Assembly (NCBI GenBank): GCA_031404015.1
Contig: JANNGT010000095.1
Coordinates: forward strand, 1-7,571
DNA length: 7,571 nucleotides
Direction of reading: 5' to 3'
From: RPQJ01 sp031404015
GTDB lineage: Bacteria; Pseudomonadota; Gammaproteobacteria; Steroidobacterales; Steroidobacteraceae
Part shown: in pieces, positions 5,922-7,571 of the stretch
Layout of the letters: each line of letters begins with the position of its first letter
Position numbering within the stretch: position 1 is the first letter of the stretch
Position numbers and translations under genes: made by a program
The notes under the pieces: model-generated
Told to the model about the DNA's origin: nothing
Database searches by the model: none
The model's input: only the letters and a program-made list of their open reading frames with translations

Positions 5922-7295
5922 ATGACCTCACGACGCAGTTTTCTCGCCGGCGCCAGCGCGCTGATCGGGGCCAGCACCGTTGCGAAGGCGGCGCTGGCAG
6001 CACTGCCAGAGCCGCAGTTCCAGACCAGCGCAGCGTCCGCGCCACCGCTGCTGCCCAGTGCCGGTCCGCCGTACCGTCCGGTCGTCACGCTCAATGGCTG
6101 GAGCCTGCCGTTTCGCATGAAGATCGGCTGGAAGGAGTTTCACCTGGTCGCCGAGCCGGTCGAGCGCGAGTTTGCCCCCGGCTTGATCGCGCGCCTGTGG
6201 GGCTACAACGGCCAGTCGCCGGGCCCGACGATCGAGGTGGTGGAAGGCGACAAGGTCCGCATCTTCGTCACCAATCGTCTGCCCGAGCACACGACGATTC
6301 ACTGGCATGGCCAGCGCCTGCCGAACGGCATGGACGGTGTCGGCGGATTGAATCAGCCGCAGATCAAGCCGGGCCAGACCTACGTCTACGAATTCGTGGC
6401 GCGTCGCCCCGGTACGTTCATGTACCACCCGCACGCCGATGAAATGGTGCAGATGGCGATGGGCATGATGGGCTTCTGGGTCACGCATCCGCGTGACCCG
6501 AACCTGCACCGCGTCGACCGCGACTTCGTGTTCCTGCTCAACGCCTACGACGTGGTCCCGGGCAGCGCGACGCCGCGCATCAATACCATGCTCGATTTCA
6601 ACCTGTGGACCTGGAACAGCCGCGTGTTCCCGGGCATCGACTCGCTGGCGTGCCGCCTCGGCGATCGGGTGCGGATCCGCATCGGCAACCTGACCATGAC
6701 CAATCACCCGATCCACCTGCACGGGCACGAGTTCGTGGTGACCGGCACCGACGGCGGCTGGACACCGCCGGCTTCGCGTTGGCCCGAGGTCACCACGGAC
6801 GTTGCCGTTGGCCAGATGCGCGCGATCGAGTTTGACGCCACCGAGCCAGGCGACTGGGCGTTTCACTGCCACAAGAGCCACCACACGATGAATGCGATGG
6901 GTCATGACGTGCCCACCATGATCGGCGTGCCGCAGGATGACCTCGCCGCGGCGATCAGCGACCTGATTCCCGACTACATGTCGATGGGATCGGCCGGCAT
7001 GGCGGAAATGGGCGCGATGGAAATGCCACTGCCGGACAACACGCTCCCCATGATGACTGGCACCGGGCCGTTCGGCCCACTCGAAATGGGCGGCATGTTC
7101 ACCACCGTCAAGGTCCGTGCCGGCCTTGCACGCGATGATTACTCGGACCCAGGTCCGTACGCCCAGCCGGCGGGGACACGCGCCTTTGAATGGACCGGTG
7201 CGCCGTTGGAGCCGGTTCGCGCACCGAACACCCGCAACCTGGATGAGCCGGCACCGTTTCAGGTTCGCAAGCCCACCGATCATTCCGAGCACTGA
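5922..7295 (+). CDS. Tat-exported multicopper oxidase (periplasmic copper oxidase)
   Basis: 457 residues. The N-terminus has a twin-arginine signal (SRRSFLAG, residues 3-10, then an Ala-rich core to about 27), as expected for a protein folded with copper before export. All four copper-ligand motifs are intact: HWHG (H127, H129), HPH (H169, H171), HPIHLHGH (H262, H265, H267) and HCHKSHHTMNAM (H315, C316, H317, H321, M326). T1, T2 and T3 copper sites should therefore all be filled. Family knowledge suggests oxidation of Cu+ to Cu2+ with O2 reduced to water. A Met-rich segment (residues 353-392, ten Met) follows the last motif and could bind or deliver Cu+. A further Pro/charged tail ends in HSEH. 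The start lies 22 bp after the tolC-like gene with no clear ribosome site; the Tat motif at residue 3 fixes it. The stop overlaps the next ATG (TGATG). Laccase-like substrates cannot be excluded. Confidence 0.94.
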   Translation: MTSRRSFLAGASALIGASTVAKAALAALPEPQFQTSAASAPPLLPSAGPPYRPVVTLNGWSLPFRMKIGWKEFHLVAEPVEREFAPGLIARLWGYNGQSPGPTIEVVEGDKVRIFVTNRLPEHTTIHWHGQRLPNGMDGVGGLNQPQIKPGQTYVYEFVARRPGTFMYHPHADEMVQMAMGMMGFWVTHPRDPNLHRVDRDFVFLLNAYDVVPGSATPRINTMLDFNLWTWNSRVFPGIDSLACRLGDRVRIRIGNLTMTNHPIHLHGHEFVVTGTDGGWTPPASRWPEVTTDVAVGQMRAIEFDATEPGDWAFHCHKSHHTMNAMGHDVPTMIGVPQDDLAAAISDLIPDYMSMGSAGMAEMGAMEMPLPDNTLPMMTGTGPFGPLEMGGMFTTVKVRAGLARDDYSDPGPYAQPAGTRAFEWTGAPLEPVRAPNTRNLDEPAPFQVRKPTDHSEH

Positions 7296-7429
7296 TGGCC
7301 ACGCGAACTCGTATCCGACACGCGCCGACGTCGTTCCTGACCCAGTTCAAGCCGGGTAACAAGGCCAAGATGACCGTGGAGCGGATCGATGGTGCGCTGA
7401 CCGTCGTTGCGCTGCAGCGGGTCACCTGA
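7295..7429 (+). CDS. CusF-like fragment lacking the metal-binding half
   Basis: A 44-residue frame starts at the ATG of a TGATG overlap with the oxidase stop and ends at TGA 7427-7429. Residues 14-44 (FLTQFKPGNKAKMTVERIDG, then ALTVVALQRVT) match the last beta-strands of CusF-type periplasmic copper-binding proteins, whose usual form is L-KPGD-V-F-ERVDG-TA. The upstream half of CusF, with the metal ligands in the H...W-PAMTM pattern, is absent, and so is a signal peptide. The first 13 residues are Arg-rich and unrelated. The position between the oxidase and the presumed pump adaptor is where cusF often lies. The simplest reading is a gene whose 5' part was deleted, leaving a remnant in frame with a chance start. 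A translated mini-protein is possible but could not bind copper in the CusF manner or be exported by a normal signal. Confidence 0.6.
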   Translation: MATRTRIRHAPTSFLTQFKPGNKAKMTVERIDGALTVVALQRVT

Positions 7430-7454
7430 GCGCCGAGACACGGTCGCGAAGTTT

Positions 7455-7467
7455 CATTGCTGCAATG
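7455..7467. repeat. Short perfect dyad CATTGC-T-GCAATG
   Basis: A 13-bp odd palindrome lies in the 72-bp gap between the CusF-like fragment and the next start. The arms are too close for a hairpin, so if it means anything it would be a protein-binding site. It may be chance. Confidence 0.3.
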
Positions 7468-7501
7468 TGCGTTGTCTGAGATTCCCGGGGTACGAAGCGT
7501 G

Positions 7502-7571
7502 ATGAAAATAGTGGTTTGGATCGTCGCGATGCTGGTCGTGGCGGGTGCGGTCGCGCTCGGCTGGGCGTATT
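7502..7571 (+). CDS. N-terminus of a membrane-anchored protein, probably RND periplasmic adaptor (CusB-like)
   Basis: Only 23 codons are inside the window: a short MK start followed by a hydrophobic segment (IVVWIVAMLVVAGAVALGWAY). This is a signal or signal-anchor sequence of the type found at the start of membrane fusion proteins. In copper clusters with the order outer-membrane factor, oxidase, CusF, the next gene is commonly the adaptor of a CusCBA-type pump, followed by the RND transporter. No motif inside these residues proves this. GGGG at 7487-7490 is a weak ribosome site 11 nt upstream; a GTG at 7499 would be an out-of-frame alternative and is not preferred. The membrane-segment call is sound; the adaptor assignment is from context. 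Confidence 0.55.
   Translation, partial: MKIVVWIVAMLVVAGAVALGWAY

Noticed and set aside
5911..5925. Five-codon mini-frame (ATG to TGA) overlapping the oxidase start
   Set aside because: ATG GGC ACG CGA TGA has no ribosome site and is too short to separate from chance. Coupling is conceivable, but nothing supports it.
5928..7292. 454-codon open frame on the minus strand opposite the multicopper oxidase
   Set aside because: It covers almost exactly the oxidase, which has every copper ligand intact. The antisense translation is rich in His, Arg and Val and shows no family pattern.
1..7571. CRISPR arrays, tRNA/rRNA genes, insertion sequences, attachment sites
   Set aside because: I found no spaced direct repeats, no cloverleaf-like sequence, no transposase motifs and no terminal inverted repeats.

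Overview
The window is a GC-rich stretch of bacterial chromosome or accessory DNA, most likely from a proteobacterium. I favour a gammaproteobacterium related to the Xanthomonadales or Steroidobacter groups. That guess rests on codon use, the twin-arginine, lipoprotein and outer-membrane export signals, and the presence of a TIR-TolB-TPR protein; no marker gene fixes the taxon. Most of the window is a copper (or silver) resistance locus read on the + strand.

Layout. Positions 1-1058 (- strand) hold the 5' part of a TIR-domain / TolB-like / TPR protein that runs off the left edge. A 170-bp divergent spacer carries a MerR-type promoter: a TTGACT -35, a 20-bp spacer and a 22-bp near-perfect palindrome. 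It drives a MerR-family metal sensor (1229-1633), which overlaps by 4 bp a Cu+-type P1B ATPase (1630-3993). After a 140-bp gap comes a second run of genes packed tightly together: a small exported protein with a His/Met tail (4134-4472), a TolC-family outer-membrane lipoprotein (4469-5899), a Tat-exported multicopper oxidase (5922-7295), a 44-residue fragment resembling the C-terminal half of CusF (7295-7429), and the first 23 codons of a membrane-anchored protein (7502-7571). That last gene is probably the periplasmic adaptor of an RND efflux pump.

How the parts fit. The sensor detects cytosolic metal and switches on the ATPase, which moves Cu+ out of the cytoplasm. In the periplasm the multicopper oxidase would oxidise Cu+ to Cu2+. 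The outer-membrane channel, together with the presumed adaptor and an RND pump outside the window, would export copper from the cell. The small His/Met protein is a likely periplasmic metal binder.

Most notable points: the ATPase has Val in place of the second Asp of the near-invariant GDGxND hinge motif (residue 676); the CusF-like gene lacks its metal-binding half; the sensor's operator looks ZntR-like while its partner ATPase has Cu+ signatures; and a TIR-domain gene sits back to back with the locus. I see no wholly new system. The window is mainly a recognisable copper locus with several unusual details.
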